Source: Bacteroidales bacterium UBA3297 (GTDB lineage Bacteria > Bacteroidota > Bacteroidia > Bacteroidales > Paludibacteraceae). Taken from it: a stretch of 64,000 nucleotides of DNA. Positions within the stretch are counted from its first letter, which is position 1. The number at the start of each line of letters is the position of its first letter. The stretch lies in NCBI GenBank assembly GCA_002362105.1, contig DETD01000014.1:1-64000 (forward strand), read 5' to 3'. A program made the translations under genes and the position numbers. Shown here piece after piece: positions 42,645 through 51,553 of this stretch. The notes under the pieces are model-generated. The model searched no databases. It was not told the origin of the DNA and was given only the letters and a program-made list of their open reading frames with translations.

Positions 42645-43475
42645 TCAAGTTTTATTCTGCCTTACACGTATAATAGGCAATTCGGTCACGACACCTTCAG
42701 AGCGCTCGAAAACGAAAACACGGTCGAACATAGAAAGATAACGATGATGCAGGGCACGGTAGGCTTTTTGCGGATCGTACAAACTCGACATCAAAAAAGA
42801 GTTTTGGATAATCATGAGCCACATACGGCAACATTGCGTATTGTAGTGCGAAATTTTCAAGTTCTTGTCTGCAATGCGCTGCCCCACACTCTCTACCGAC
42901 ATAGGCTTAACCATGGCAGAGATGCCCGCATACCAAAGTCCATCGGCATAACGACCAGTCACATTTTTCACATAAACAGCCTCGATGATAGATGGCAGAT
43001 TCTGGAAACCGTACTTACTACGGCGGTCTACAACATATTGTTGGCCTGTTGCCTCAGGCACATTCTCACTCACTATCTTTAAAATGGTTTCCTTCAAGCC
43101 GTCGTGCAAAAGTAGCGAAGGTTCGTCTTTAGGACGGGAGACGGCAGGACCGAGTTCGTTAAAAAAATGGACGTCGACAATCAGTTTTTGGTCAGAAGAT
43201 TTTTCAAACTCCTGCTGCGCTCCTTCCATTATAGACTCTAACCACTTTTCATGTCCGCGCGGATTAAACGCAACATTCTGCCGGTCGTACTTGAGTTCGG
43301 TCAGTTCAATGCCCAAGAGTCCCTTCTTTGTGTGGACCAAAAAATCGGGGCACTCCGATTTCTCAATTTCACCCAAAGGGAAAGAAGAATAGGAAGAACG
43401 GAAAAGCAGCATGGTAGCCCATTCGTGCTTGTCTTTCCTAATTTGATTTATGTTCAAATCTTCACCCATCGGCAT
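42645..43475 (-). CDS. Unrecognised protein with PD-(D/E)XK-like motif
   Basis: 276 residues, no signal peptide. Near the N-terminus SECPDFLVHTKKGLLGIELTEL gives Asp44, then Glu57-x-Thr59 at the end of the next strand, the layout of the restriction-endonuclease (PD-(D/E)XK) core with Thr replacing Lys. Upstream Glu37 could be the helix acid. The remaining part has mixed helices (IIEAVYVKNVTGRYADGLWY, MWLMIIQNSFLMSSLYDPQK) and a final strand VFVFERSEG. It may be a nuclease or a nuclease-fold protein without activity. It sits alone upstream of galE, 287 bases from the giant gene's start. Confidence 0.6.
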   Translation of the reverse strand: MPMGEDLNINQIRKDKHEWATMLLFRSSYSSFPLGEIEKSECPDFLVHTKKGLLGIELTELKYDRQNVAFNPRGHEKWLESIMEGAQQEFEKSSDQKLIVDVHFFNELGPAVSRPKDEPSLLLHDGLKETILKIVSENVPEATGQQYVVDRRSKYGFQNLPSIIEAVYVKNVTGRYADGLWYAGISAMVKPMSVESVGQRIADKNLKISHYNTQCCRMWLMIIQNSFLMSSLYDPQKAYRALHHRYLSMFDRVFVFERSEGVVTELPIIRVRQNKT

Positions 43476-43502
43476 TTGTTTTGAAAACCACTATAAATAT
43501 AT

Positions 43503-43535
43503 AAAAAAAGTGGCAGAAACAACAGTCTCCGCCAC
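43503..43535 (-). terminator. Terminator of the galE unit
   Basis: On the minus strand GTGGCGGAGA pairs with TTTCTGCCAC around a short loop (two G-U pairs), followed by seven T. Confidence 0.75.
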
Positions 43536-43561
43536 CTATTTATGTTCCTTCGGAAAAAGCC

Positions 43562-44608
43562 TTAGGCATTCTGCTCCTTGTCGTGAGCTTCCTTCAATTT
43601 CATTTCCCATTTCCAGCAAGAAGCCAACGTGTCTTCCAAAGAGGCTTCTGCCTTCCATCCCAGTTCCTTATTCGCATAAGAGGCATCGGCCCAAACCTTC
43701 TCGATATCGCCCTCACGTCGCGGAGCGAACTCGTAAGGAACGTCAACCCCCGTAGCCGCCTTAAAGGCACTTACAATTTCCAGAACACTCACACCATTGC
43801 CCGTTCCAAGGTTGAACACCTCAACCGGTTTACGGTTCTTCTTATCAAGCATTCTTGAAACAGCCACCACATGGGCTTTCGCCAAATCGACCACATTGAT
43901 GTAGTCGCGGATGCAAGTGCCGTCAGGAGTATTGTAGTCGTTACCAAAAATACGCAGTTTCTCACGGATGCCCATGGCTGTTTGCGTAACATAAGGCAAC
44001 AAATTATTAGGCACGCCATTAGGCAACTCGCCAATTTCGGCAGAAGGATGCGCACCAATCGGGTTGAAATAGCGCAATAGAATCGCCTTCATACCATGGC
44101 AAGCGCGGACCGTATCGCTAATAATCGTCTCGCACATCTGCTTAGTGTAACCATAAGGAGAAGTTGCCGGCTTAATAGGGCTCTGTTCTGTTACAGGAAG
44201 CGTATCGGGCTGTCCGTAAACCGTGCAAGAAGAAGAGAACACGATGTTGTTGATATCGTATTTTGGCATCAACTCCAACAAGTTCAACAACGAAGTGATG
44301 TTATTGCGATAGTAAAGTAACGGAAGTTTAACCGACTCGCCAACAGCCTTGCTAGCGGCGAAGTTGATAATAGCCTCTATACCCTGGTTTTTTTGAAAGA
44401 ATTTGTTCAGCGAGGCATAGTCTTTCAAATCGATGTTCTCGTACACAGGAGATACTCCCGTTATTTTTCGGATACCGTCAAGCACACCGATATTGGAGTT
44501 GGAAAGGTTGTCAATAATCAAGGGTTCAAACCCCGCCTCTATCAACTCGACAACAGTATGAGAACCGATATAACCGGTACCACCAGTAACCAGAATTTTT
44601 CTCTTCAT
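43562..44608 (-). CDS. galE: UDP-glucose 4-epimerase
   Basis: 348 residues, normal. The NAD motif GGTGYIGS is at 9-16, SSSCTVYGQP holds the catalytic Ser at about 127, and PYGYTK has the YxxxK pair (Y152, K156). LRYFNPIGAHPSAEIGE and GTCIRDYINVVDLAKAH are GalE-specific. It interconverts UDP-glucose and UDP-galactose in the cytoplasm, feeding galactose metabolism and surface glycans. Its ATG follows directly on the stop of the nucleotidyltransferase gene with no spacer, so the two are coupled. A terminator follows. Confidence 0.95.
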   Translation of the reverse strand: MKRKILVTGGTGYIGSHTVVELIEAGFEPLIIDNLSNSNIGVLDGIRKITGVSPVYENIDLKDYASLNKFFQKNQGIEAIINFAASKAVGESVKLPLLYYRNNITSLLNLLELMPKYDINNIVFSSSCTVYGQPDTLPVTEQSPIKPATSPYGYTKQMCETIISDTVRACHGMKAILLRYFNPIGAHPSAEIGELPNGVPNNLLPYVTQTAMGIREKLRIFGNDYNTPDGTCIRDYINVVDLAKAHVVAVSRMLDKKNRKPVEVFNLGTGNGVSVLEIVSAFKAATGVDVPYEFAPRREGDIEKVWADASYANKELGWKAEASLEDTLASCWKWEMKLKEAHDKEQNA

Positions 44609-45520
44609 TTAAAACAATTTAGTTGGATATACGCCAGCATTGACGAGATCTGCAATTTTCTGCACAACAACCGGACGGTCTTCAATATAGGTAACGCCGA
44701 ACCACTTGCAAGGAGTTTCCAACACCTCGATAGAAGCGGCACCCGTCTCGATAAGTTTGTTTACCATTGTAGGAATACCATATTCAGCCTTCAAGTTATC
44801 GGCATTAGCAGCCAAGAACTTGCGGAAATCGGCATCGGAATGTTCGAAATAGTCAGGAGTAAATCCCCACATATTCATCGAAACCGGAAGATTCTCGTCG
44901 ATAGACTCAAACTGTCCATTCTGCTGGTTCTTGAAAATAACGTCACCATTTTCGGTACGTTGAACCTCGTAATGTTCCTCAACCGAAGTCAGATGGTTCT
45001 GCGCGTTCTTAGTGCATACGCCACGAGAAACAGAGCCATGATCGCTAAGCGTATTGCCGAGTCGGTAAGCCACCATACAATAAGCGTTCTGCTTGCCCTG
45101 CATAGCGTTCAAGCCATCGGCCAAAGTCTGGAAACTTTCCTTACCGTAGAAATCGTCGGCATTGATAACCGCAAACGGTTCCTTAATTGCGTTTTTCGCC
45201 ATCATAATGGCGTGGTTTGTTCCCCAAGGCTTAACGCGTTCAGGGTTCAAAGAGAAACCCTCTGGAAGCGCATTGAGCGATTGGAAAACGATATCGACAG
45301 GAATAGCAGCCTCGTACTTAGAAAGGATTTTTTCGCGGAAGTCTTTTTCGAAATCGTGACGAATAACGAAAACAACCTTGCCAAATCCTGCACGTATTGC
45401 ATCGTAGATAGAATAATCCATGATGGTTTCGCCAGAAGGGCCCACACCATCAAGTTGTTTCAACTTGCCATAGCGGCTACCCATACCGGCCGCCAGCACC
45501 AATAAAACAGGTTTTCCCAT
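44609..45520 (-). CDS. Sugar-phosphate nucleotidyltransferase
   Basis: 303 residues. The N-terminal signature is VLAAGMGSRYGKLKQLDGVGPSG, and the metal-binding aspartates lie in FAVINADDFYG. The middle contains VKPWGTNHAIMMAKNAI. The C-terminal part differs from RmlA and GalU, matching a Bacteroidales NTP_transferase group of unassigned specificity. It probably activates a sugar 1-phosphate to an NDP-sugar. Zero-spacing coupling to galE suggests a common nucleotide-sugar pathway, so UTP:glucose-1-phosphate uridylylation is a reasonable guess but unproven. Cytoplasmic. Confidence 0.82.
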   Translation of the reverse strand: MGKPVLLVLAAGMGSRYGKLKQLDGVGPSGETIMDYSIYDAIRAGFGKVVFVIRHDFEKDFREKILSKYEAAIPVDIVFQSLNALPEGFSLNPERVKPWGTNHAIMMAKNAIKEPFAVINADDFYGKESFQTLADGLNAMQGKQNAYCMVAYRLGNTLSDHGSVSRGVCTKNAQNHLTSVEEHYEVQRTENGDVIFKNQQNGQFESIDENLPVSMNMWGFTPDYFEHSDADFRKFLAANADNLKAEYGIPTMVNKLIETGAASIEVLETPCKWFGVTYIEDRPVVVQKIADLVNAGVYPTKLF

Positions 45521-45592
45521 TTCAATTATATTTTAGACAAAAGAAGCAGGAAGCCCGGGAAGGGATCCCTGCCTGTTCAAAAAACATCAAAT

Positions 45593-47800
45593 TTAGTTAC
45601 CCATCTCAGAGAGGAATTTGATACGCACAAGGCGTATTTCTTCTTCCGTATAGTCGCCGCCAAGTCCTTCGACAGCATCGTTGATATCGTCAGACTCAGA
45701 CTCCTCACGGAAATAATCGAAGATATCGTTAGTACGGTCTTCATCCATAATCTGGGTCAAGAAATAGTCGATGTTGATTTTCGTACCAGACTCGACAATA
45801 GACTCAATTTCGGTAAGCAGTTCATCGAAATCGAGACCTTTCGACTCAGCGATGTCATCCAACGGAATCTTACGGTCGATAGCCTGGATAATAGACACCT
45901 TGAGTTTCGACTTATTTGGTACAGAACGAACCCTAAGGTCTTCAGGACGTTCAATTTCGTTTTCAACGACGTGCTTCTTAATCAGCTTGATAAAGTCCTC
46001 GCCATAGCGTTTAGCCTTGCCAGCCCCTACCCCAGGAATATTCTGCAATTCCTCGATAGAGATTGGGTATACCGTAGCCATAGCCTCAAGCGACGGATCT
46101 TGGAAGATGACATAAGGAGGGCAATCGAACTTCTGTGCCACCCTCTTTCTCAAATCCTTCAACAAGCCATAAAGTTCAGGATCGACAGTAAAAGAGTCAG
46201 CGCCAGAACCGTTAATCGGAGCTTCCGCATCCTCATCGGTACTATCGTCGTCGTCGTCCGCAATCTTGAAGGCCTTTGGCTTCTTCAAGAACTTGTTACC
46301 ATCGGACGTAACCGATATAAGGTTGTCATCGTCAGCATCCTTTTCCAAGTAGCCTTCAACGACCGCCTGATTAATCACATTAGACAAGACACCTTCAGAA
46401 GAATCCTTAGCTTCGCCAAAAGTCTCAAGTTCGTTATGTTCGTTTTCCTCAATTTCGTTAGTTGTTTTTCCGAGAACAATATCGATAACGTAATCGATAG
46501 ACGCCTTTCCATTTAGCGCGTTCACAGTATCTAAAACCGTTGTTAATAGTCCTTTTGCATCCACTTGACTTTTCTGATTATTCTGTTTTAAACAATTGTC
46601 ACACTTTCCGCAATTATCACTGTTATATTCCTCACCAAAATAATGCAACAGCACCCTGCGTCTACAAAGCGAAGTTTCGGCATAGTCGGCAGTCTCCCTC
46701 AGCAATTGTTTACCAATTTCCTGTTCGGAAGGCGACTTCTTCTGCATGAACTTCTCCAACTTCTGAAGGTCCTTTTTGGAATAGAAGGCGATACAGCGCC
46801 CCGGATTTCCATCTCGGCCGGCCCTACCCGTTTCCTGGTAGTACCCCTCCAGACTTTTCGACATATCGTAATGGATAACGAAACGCACATCAGGCTTGTC
46901 GATACCCATACCAAAAGCAATGGTAGCCACAATGACATCTACCTTCTTAAAAAGGAAGAGGTCCTGGTTTTCGGAACGCAGCCCCGACTCCATGCCGGCA
47001 TGGTAGGCTAAAGCGCTAATGTTATTAACTTTGAGCGTCTCGGTCAGTTCATCCACTTTTTTTCTGCTCAAGCAATAAATGATACCCGACTGGCCAGAGA
47101 ACTCACGAGTGATGAGTGTGATAATCTCCCTGTCGATATTGTCGGTCTTAGGTCTGACCTCATAGAAGAGGTTTTCCCTGTTAAAGGACGACATAAAGAC
47201 ATCGGCATTGGTCATATCGAGACATTTCTGTATGTCTTGTTGTACTTTTTTTGTAGCCGTAGCAGTGAGAGCAATAATACCGATATTGCTACCCAATTGT
47301 CCGACAACCGGCTTGATATTTCTATATTCCGGGCGGAAATCGTGTCCCCACTCAGAAATACAGTGGGCCTCGTCAATTGCAATGAACGAGACCTTGACTG
47401 TTTTCAGGAACTCGATATTCTCTTCCTTTGCAAATGACTCAGGAGCCACATAGAGCAGCTTTGTCTTGCCGCTTCTCACATCAGCCTTAACCGACTCGAC
47501 AGCCGATTTGGTTAACGAAGAGTTGAGGTAATGGGCAATTCCATTATCGACACTGAAAGCACGAATAGCGTCGACCTGGTTCTTCATTAGCGCAATAAGC
47601 GGGGAGACTACAATAGCAGTACCCTCCATCAACAAAGCCGGCAACTGGTAACATAGCGACTTACCGCCGCCAGTTGGCATAAGCACAAAGGTATCCTTAC
47701 CAGCCAACACATTCTTTATGACAGCTTCCTGGTTGCCTTTAAAGTTGTCGAACCCAAAATGCAGTTTGAGTTGGTCTTTTAGCTCTTTGTCTGTTACCAT
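45593..47800 (-). CDS. recQ: ATP-dependent DNA helicase RecQ
   Basis: 735 residues, somewhat longer than E. coli RecQ (about 610). Domains in order: helicase with Walker A GGGKS (44-48) and DEAH (143-146), QETGRAGRDG motif VI; RecQ-Ct zinc site CRRRVLLHYF, then CGKCDNC; a winged helix; an acidic linker (DDDDDSTDEDAEA) near residue 515; HRDC-like domain (LRKRVAQKFDCPPYVIFQD); and a C-terminal helical extension to 735. It unwinds recombination and replication-fork intermediates. It follows clpX by 111 bases but has its own promoter, which carries a strong inverted repeat (47849-47887). Confidence 0.95.
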   Translation of the reverse strand: MVTDKELKDQLKLHFGFDNFKGNQEAVIKNVLAGKDTFVLMPTGGGKSLCYQLPALLMEGTAIVVSPLIALMKNQVDAIRAFSVDNGIAHYLNSSLTKSAVESVKADVRSGKTKLLYVAPESFAKEENIEFLKTVKVSFIAIDEAHCISEWGHDFRPEYRNIKPVVGQLGSNIGIIALTATATKKVQQDIQKCLDMTNADVFMSSFNRENLFYEVRPKTDNIDREIITLITREFSGQSGIIYCLSRKKVDELTETLKVNNISALAYHAGMESGLRSENQDLFLFKKVDVIVATIAFGMGIDKPDVRFVIHYDMSKSLEGYYQETGRAGRDGNPGRCIAFYSKKDLQKLEKFMQKKSPSEQEIGKQLLRETADYAETSLCRRRVLLHYFGEEYNSDNCGKCDNCLKQNNQKSQVDAKGLLTTVLDTVNALNGKASIDYVIDIVLGKTTNEIEENEHNELETFGEAKDSSEGVLSNVINQAVVEGYLEKDADDDNLISVTSDGNKFLKKPKAFKIADDDDDSTDEDAEAPINGSGADSFTVDPELYGLLKDLRKRVAQKFDCPPYVIFQDPSLEAMATVYPISIEELQNIPGVGAGKAKRYGEDFIKLIKKHVVENEIERPEDLRVRSVPNKSKLKVSIIQAIDRKIPLDDIAESKGLDFDELLTEIESIVESGTKINIDYFLTQIMDEDRTNDIFDYFREESESDDINDAVEGLGGDYTEEEIRLVRIKFLSEMGN

Positions 47801-47848
47801 AAGAAATCCTCCTTAAAAACATCCGCAAAAAGTCGAAAAACGCCCATA

Positions 47849-47887
47849 ATGCATTTGGAGTGCAAATGTATAACACTTCAAATGCAT
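47849..47887. promoter_or_regulatory. Inverted repeat overlapping the recQ promoter, candidate operator
   Basis: ATGCATTTGGAGTG (47849-47862) and CACTTCAAATGCAT (47874-47887) form a 14-base inverted repeat with one mismatch and an 11-base spacer. The -7 box lies inside the spacer and the -33 box just outside the right arm. That position fits a repressor operator; a T-run is lacking, so it is not a terminator. Confidence 0.6.
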
Positions 47888-47893
47888 AACAAA
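47863..47893 (-). promoter_or_regulatory. recQ promoter
   Basis: Minus-strand TTTG (47890-47893), exactly 19 bases, TACATTTG (47863-47870), 62 bases before the recQ ATG. A perfect-spacing Bacteroidetes promoter. Confidence 0.75.
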
Positions 47894-47911
47894 ACCTTTT
47901 GCAGAAAAATA

Positions 47912-49144
47912 TCACTCGCTAGCGAACCTTGCCAGTTCTTCACGCGAAATCTTCTGTTTAGCCTCGTCGAGAGTAAGGTGGAAAGACTTCTTGCCGGAAG
48001 ACGGCAGATTGAACATCTCATCCATCATAATGGTCTCGACAATGGAACGAAGTCCACGCGCCCCGAGTTTAAACTCTACCGCCTTGTCTACGATAAAGTC
48101 GTAAACCTCTTCGTCGATTTTCAGTGTAATACCGTCCATCTTGAAGAGTTTGATGTATTGCTTAATGATGGAGTTCTTCGGCTCCACCAGAATACGCCGC
48201 AAAGCACTTCGGTCCAATTGGTTCAAATACGTAAGCATTGGCAGACGGCCAATGATTTCAGGTATAAGTCCGAAAGACTTCAAGTCTTGCGGAGTTACAT
48301 ATTGTAGCAGATTGTCGGTGTCAATCTTTTCTTTATTCTTAGCCGCACTGAAGCCCACTACTTGTGCATTAAGTCGGCTTGAGATACGGCGGTCGATGCC
48401 CTCAAAAGCACCACCGCAAATAAAGAGTATATTTTTAGTGTTGACCGCAATCATTTTCTGGTCAGGATGTTTGCGTCCGCCTTGTGGTGGAACAAGCACA
48501 ACCGACCCCTCAAGCAATTTGAGCAAACCCTGCTGTACGCCCTCGCCACTAACGTCGCGGGTTATAGAAGGGTTATCGCCCTTACGCGCAATCTTGTCTA
48601 TTTCGTCAATAAAGACAATTCCGGCCTCTGCAGCAGGCACATTATAGTCAGCAGCCTGCAACAGACGGGTAAGTATGCTTTCTATATCTTCGCCCACATA
48701 ACCGGCCTCGGTAAGAACGGTGGCATCGACAATAGTAAACGGCACACTCAGCAATTTAGCGATGGAACGCGCCAACAGCGTTTTTCCAGTTCCAGTAGAA
48801 CCGACCATAATGATGTTCGACTTTTCGATTTCAACATCATTCTCGTCCTCGGGCTGGGTCAGACGCTTGTAGTGGTTATAAACCGCAACCGAAAGAATCT
48901 TTTTAGCATGATCCTGACCTATGACATACTGGTCGAGGAACTCCTTAATTTCAGAAGGCTTTGGAATAGGCTTATTACCGAGATTAAAAGCCCCTTCGGT
49001 CTTCTTTAAGGTATTTAGCATGTATTCCTGCACCTGCTGTGCGCACTGGTCGCAAATAAGGGCGTCGAGCCCAGAAACCAGCAACTTGGTCTGCGACGCA
49101 GGCCTTCCACAGAAACTGCAGTATTGTTCACTTTTTTTTGCCAT
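47912..49144 (-). CDS. clpX: ATP-dependent Clp protease ATP-binding subunit ClpX
   Basis: 410 residues, normal. N-terminal zinc-binding domain with C9, C12, C31 and C34; AAA+ module with Walker A GSTGTGKT (115-122), Walker B VFIDEIDKIA, pore loop GYVG in TEAGYVGEDIES and sensor regions through RKHPDQKMIAVNTKNILFICGG; C-terminal small domain LGARGLRSIVETIM. It unfolds substrates for ClpP. It starts 49 bases downstream of clpP on the same strand, in the standard tig-clpP-clpX order. Confidence 0.97.
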   Translation of the reverse strand: MAKKSEQYCSFCGRPASQTKLLVSGLDALICDQCAQQVQEYMLNTLKKTEGAFNLGNKPIPKPSEIKEFLDQYVIGQDHAKKILSVAVYNHYKRLTQPEDENDVEIEKSNIIMVGSTGTGKTLLARSIAKLLSVPFTIVDATVLTEAGYVGEDIESILTRLLQAADYNVPAAEAGIVFIDEIDKIARKGDNPSITRDVSGEGVQQGLLKLLEGSVVLVPPQGGRKHPDQKMIAVNTKNILFICGGAFEGIDRRISSRLNAQVVGFSAAKNKEKIDTDNLLQYVTPQDLKSFGLIPEIIGRLPMLTYLNQLDRSALRRILVEPKNSIIKQYIKLFKMDGITLKIDEEVYDFIVDKAVEFKLGARGLRSIVETIMMDEMFNLPSSGKKSFHLTLDEAKQKISREELARFASE

Positions 49145-49193
49145 GATTTAATAAGAAACGCATCCGCTAATCACGGATAAATTTGTTTGGGAA

Positions 49194-49874
49194 TCATTTA
49201 TCCTTGTGACGAGACAACACTTCATCGATCATACCATATTCCTTAGCTTCCTGGGCAGTCATCCAGTAATCGCGGTCGGCATCGGCATAAACCTTTTCGT
49301 AAGAAGTGCCAGAGTGTTCTGAAATTATATCATACAATTCCTTCTTCAACTTCAGGATTTCACGTGTAGTGATTTCCATATCGGTTGCCTGAGTGCCAGG
49401 AGCCACACCGCCCATTGGCTGGTGGATAAGGACACGGGAATGAGGGAGCGCGAAACGCTTGCCCTTTGCACCGGCCACCAGAATAACAGAAGCCATAGAT
49501 GCAGCCATACCCGTACAAATAGTAGAAACATCACTCTTGATGAACTGCATGGTGTCGTAAATGCCCAAGCCATCGTAGACAGAGCCACCAGGAGAGTTGA
49601 TGTAGATGGAGATATCTTTACCAGGATCGGCAGAATCCAAATAAAGGAGCTGAGCCTGGATAACATTCGCAGTATAGTCGTCGACCTCGGAACCCAGGAA
49701 AATGATACGGTCCATCATCAAACGAGAGAAGACATCCATTTGAGTCACATTGAGTTGTCTCTCTTCCAAGATACTAGGGTTGATGTAACTGTCGGTAGCC
49801 TTAGCATATTGGTCAAGCGCCAAGCCATTCATACCGAGGTGATTTACCGCATACTTTCTAAAATCGTTCTTCAT
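49194..49874 (-). CDS. clpP: ATP-dependent Clp protease proteolytic subunit ClpP
   Basis: 226 residues, slightly longer than E. coli ClpP because of an N-terminal extension. Catalytic Ser126 lies in GMAASMASVI, His151 in VLIHQPMGG and the Asp in the ADADRDYWM region near 200. It forms the tetradecameric serine-protease chamber that works with ClpX. It follows trigger factor, from which it is separated by a terminator, and precedes clpX. Confidence 0.97.
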   Translation of the reverse strand: MKNDFRKYAVNHLGMNGLALDQYAKATDSYINPSILEERQLNVTQMDVFSRLMMDRIIFLGSEVDDYTANVIQAQLLYLDSADPGKDISIYINSPGGSVYDGLGIYDTMQFIKSDVSTICTGMAASMASVILVAGAKGKRFALPHSRVLIHQPMGGVAPGTQATDMEITTREILKLKKELYDIISEHSGTSYEKVYADADRDYWMTAQEAKEYGMIDEVLSRHKDK

Positions 49875-50020
49875 ATATCTATAATTATTATCTTATTCAC
49901 TAACTAGAACACGAAACATACACTGTCAAAATCCACATAAAACAAGCTATAAGCAACCCAACACTTCGTGAATTTTACGTCTTTCGTTATATAAAGATAT
50001 ACGAAATATATGGGAATAAA

Positions 50021-50050
50021 AAAAAATCTCGGAACAAAATTCCGAGATTT
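50021..50050 (-). terminator. Terminator of the trigger factor gene
   Basis: Perfect 10-base stem AATCTCGGAA / TTCCGAGATT with loop CAAAA, followed by a long T-run on the minus strand. Confidence 0.92.
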
Positions 50051-50078
50051 TCTTAGAGCTTATGTAAATTAGAATCGA

Positions 50079-51440
50079 TTACTTAGCCTCACCTTCAATA
50101 AGTTTGTTGAAATCGTCCAAAGAGATTTCCTTCTTGTTGAGCTTAACAGCGCCTTTAACAACACCGAGGACTTTGTCTTCGAGAACACGGTCGAACATGT
50201 TCTTTACAGCCTCTTTATCCTTCAGCATGTCCTTAGCATAGTTTTCAGCCACCTCGTCAGGAACTGACATCATGCCATATTGTGCGAACTGAGCGCGGGC
50301 AACCTTCTTACCGAAGTTGATCATATCGTCGTCGTTGATCTTGATGTCGTTCTTCTTAACGATCTGCTCTTTAGCCAACTGCCACTTCAAGCCCTCAATC
50401 ATCTTAGGGAACTGATTGTCGAGAGCTTCGTCAGACAAGTTTTCCTTATGGGTAGACTTCAACCAACGTTTCAAGAAAGCTTCAGGGAACCTAAGGTCTT
50501 CCATCTTCTTGAGAACAGTAGCACGGGTATCAGCGAGCAACTTGTAGTCGCTATCGATAACGAGAGATGCAGAAAGTTCTTCCTTCAACTTAGCCTTGAA
50601 CTCTTCTTCGCTCTTAACAACGTCCTTACCGAAAGCCTTGTCGAAAAGATCCTGGTTGAGAGGAGCATCGTTGAAACGGGTAATCTCGTTGATAGTGAAC
50701 TGGAAGTCCTTATCGGCAACAGCAGCATTTTCCTTGTCGATCTTCAAGAAAGCAGCCACCTCAGTATCAGACTCCATAGCCTTCTTAGGGTTGAAGGTTA
50801 CAACAGCACCCTTCTTAGCGCCAACGAAAGCCTTTTTAGCCTCTTCAGAAACATACTTAGGGCTGAGGATAGCAGCGTCGTTCTTAACACCGCCTTCTTT
50901 AACAGCGCCATTTTCCAACTCTTCAACAAGACCCTTAACAAGGTCGTTCTCTTCAGCCTGATCGGCCTGAGAATAAGAGCCAAATCGGCCAGTGTACTGT
51001 TTAACAGCGTCCTCCATCATCTTGTCGTCGATCTGGATTTCGTACTGTGTCAACTGGTTACGTCCGTTCAATTCAATGTCGAAAGCAGGAGCAAGGGCAA
51101 CATCGAAAACAAGTTTAACTGGCTTGTCAGAATCCAAGTCAACATCACTCTTTTCAGTTTCGCTTGGAAGTGGATCGCCCAAAACCTGAAGGTTTTCCTT
51201 CTTGATATATTCGTAAAGGGCTTCACCAACCTTCTTGTTCAACTCTTCAGCCTCGACAGCCTTACCATATTGTTTTTTGATAAGCCCCATAGGAACACAA
51301 CCACGGCGGAAACCAGGAATGTTGGCATTCTTACGGTAGTTCTTAAGAGCCTTGTCGACAGCCTCCATGTAGTCGGCCTTCTCAACCTGCATTGTGAGGG
51401 TCAAGTTCACCTCATCAATGTTTTTTCTTTCAATATTCAT
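50079..51440 (-). CDS. tig: Trigger factor
   Basis: 453 residues, typical. The ribosome-binding signature GFRRGCVPMGLIKKQYG is at 43-59. The FKBP-like middle domain (about 150-240) is short and divergent, as usual in Bacteroidota. The C-terminal chaperone arms are Lys/Glu rich and end LDDFNKLIEGEAK. It binds nascent chains at the ribosome exit. It is monocistronic by its own promoter (51504-51535) and terminator, upstream of clpP and clpX. Confidence 0.95.
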   Translation of the reverse strand: MNIERKNIDEVNLTLTMQVEKADYMEAVDKALKNYRKNANIPGFRRGCVPMGLIKKQYGKAVEAEELNKKVGEALYEYIKKENLQVLGDPLPSETEKSDVDLDSDKPVKLVFDVALAPAFDIELNGRNQLTQYEIQIDDKMMEDAVKQYTGRFGSYSQADQAEENDLVKGLVEELENGAVKEGGVKNDAAILSPKYVSEEAKKAFVGAKKGAVVTFNPKKAMESDTEVAAFLKIDKENAAVADKDFQFTINEITRFNDAPLNQDLFDKAFGKDVVKSEEEFKAKLKEELSASLVIDSDYKLLADTRATVLKKMEDLRFPEAFLKRWLKSTHKENLSDEALDNQFPKMIEGLKWQLAKEQIVKKNDIKINDDDMINFGKKVARAQFAQYGMMSVPDEVAENYAKDMLKDKEAVKNMFDRVLEDKVLGVVKGAVKLNKKEISLDDFNKLIEGEAK

Positions 51441-51503
51441 TTATTTTTACTAAAAAATTTATCTAAAAAAGCGCTGTTATCCAAACAGCCATGTTTTGAG
51501 TGG

Positions 51504-51535
51504 CAAAGGTATGAAAAAGTAACTACAAATACAAA
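51504..51535 (-). promoter_or_regulatory. Promoter of tig
   Basis: Minus-strand TTTG (51532-51535), 20-base spacer, TACCTTTG (51504-51511), 63 bases before the ATG at 51440. Confidence 0.7.
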
Positions 51536-51553
51536 AAAATCTATTCTCTTGAA

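Noticed and set aside
44393..45505. 370-codon plus-strand frame opposite the nucleotidyltransferase and galE
   Set aside because: Antisense to two well-recognised enzymes; no start context or domain.
45552..45580. Weak hairpin (GCAGG / CCTGC around GGGATCCC) after recQ
   Set aside because: Long imperfect loop and only an interrupted T-run; not convincing as a terminator.
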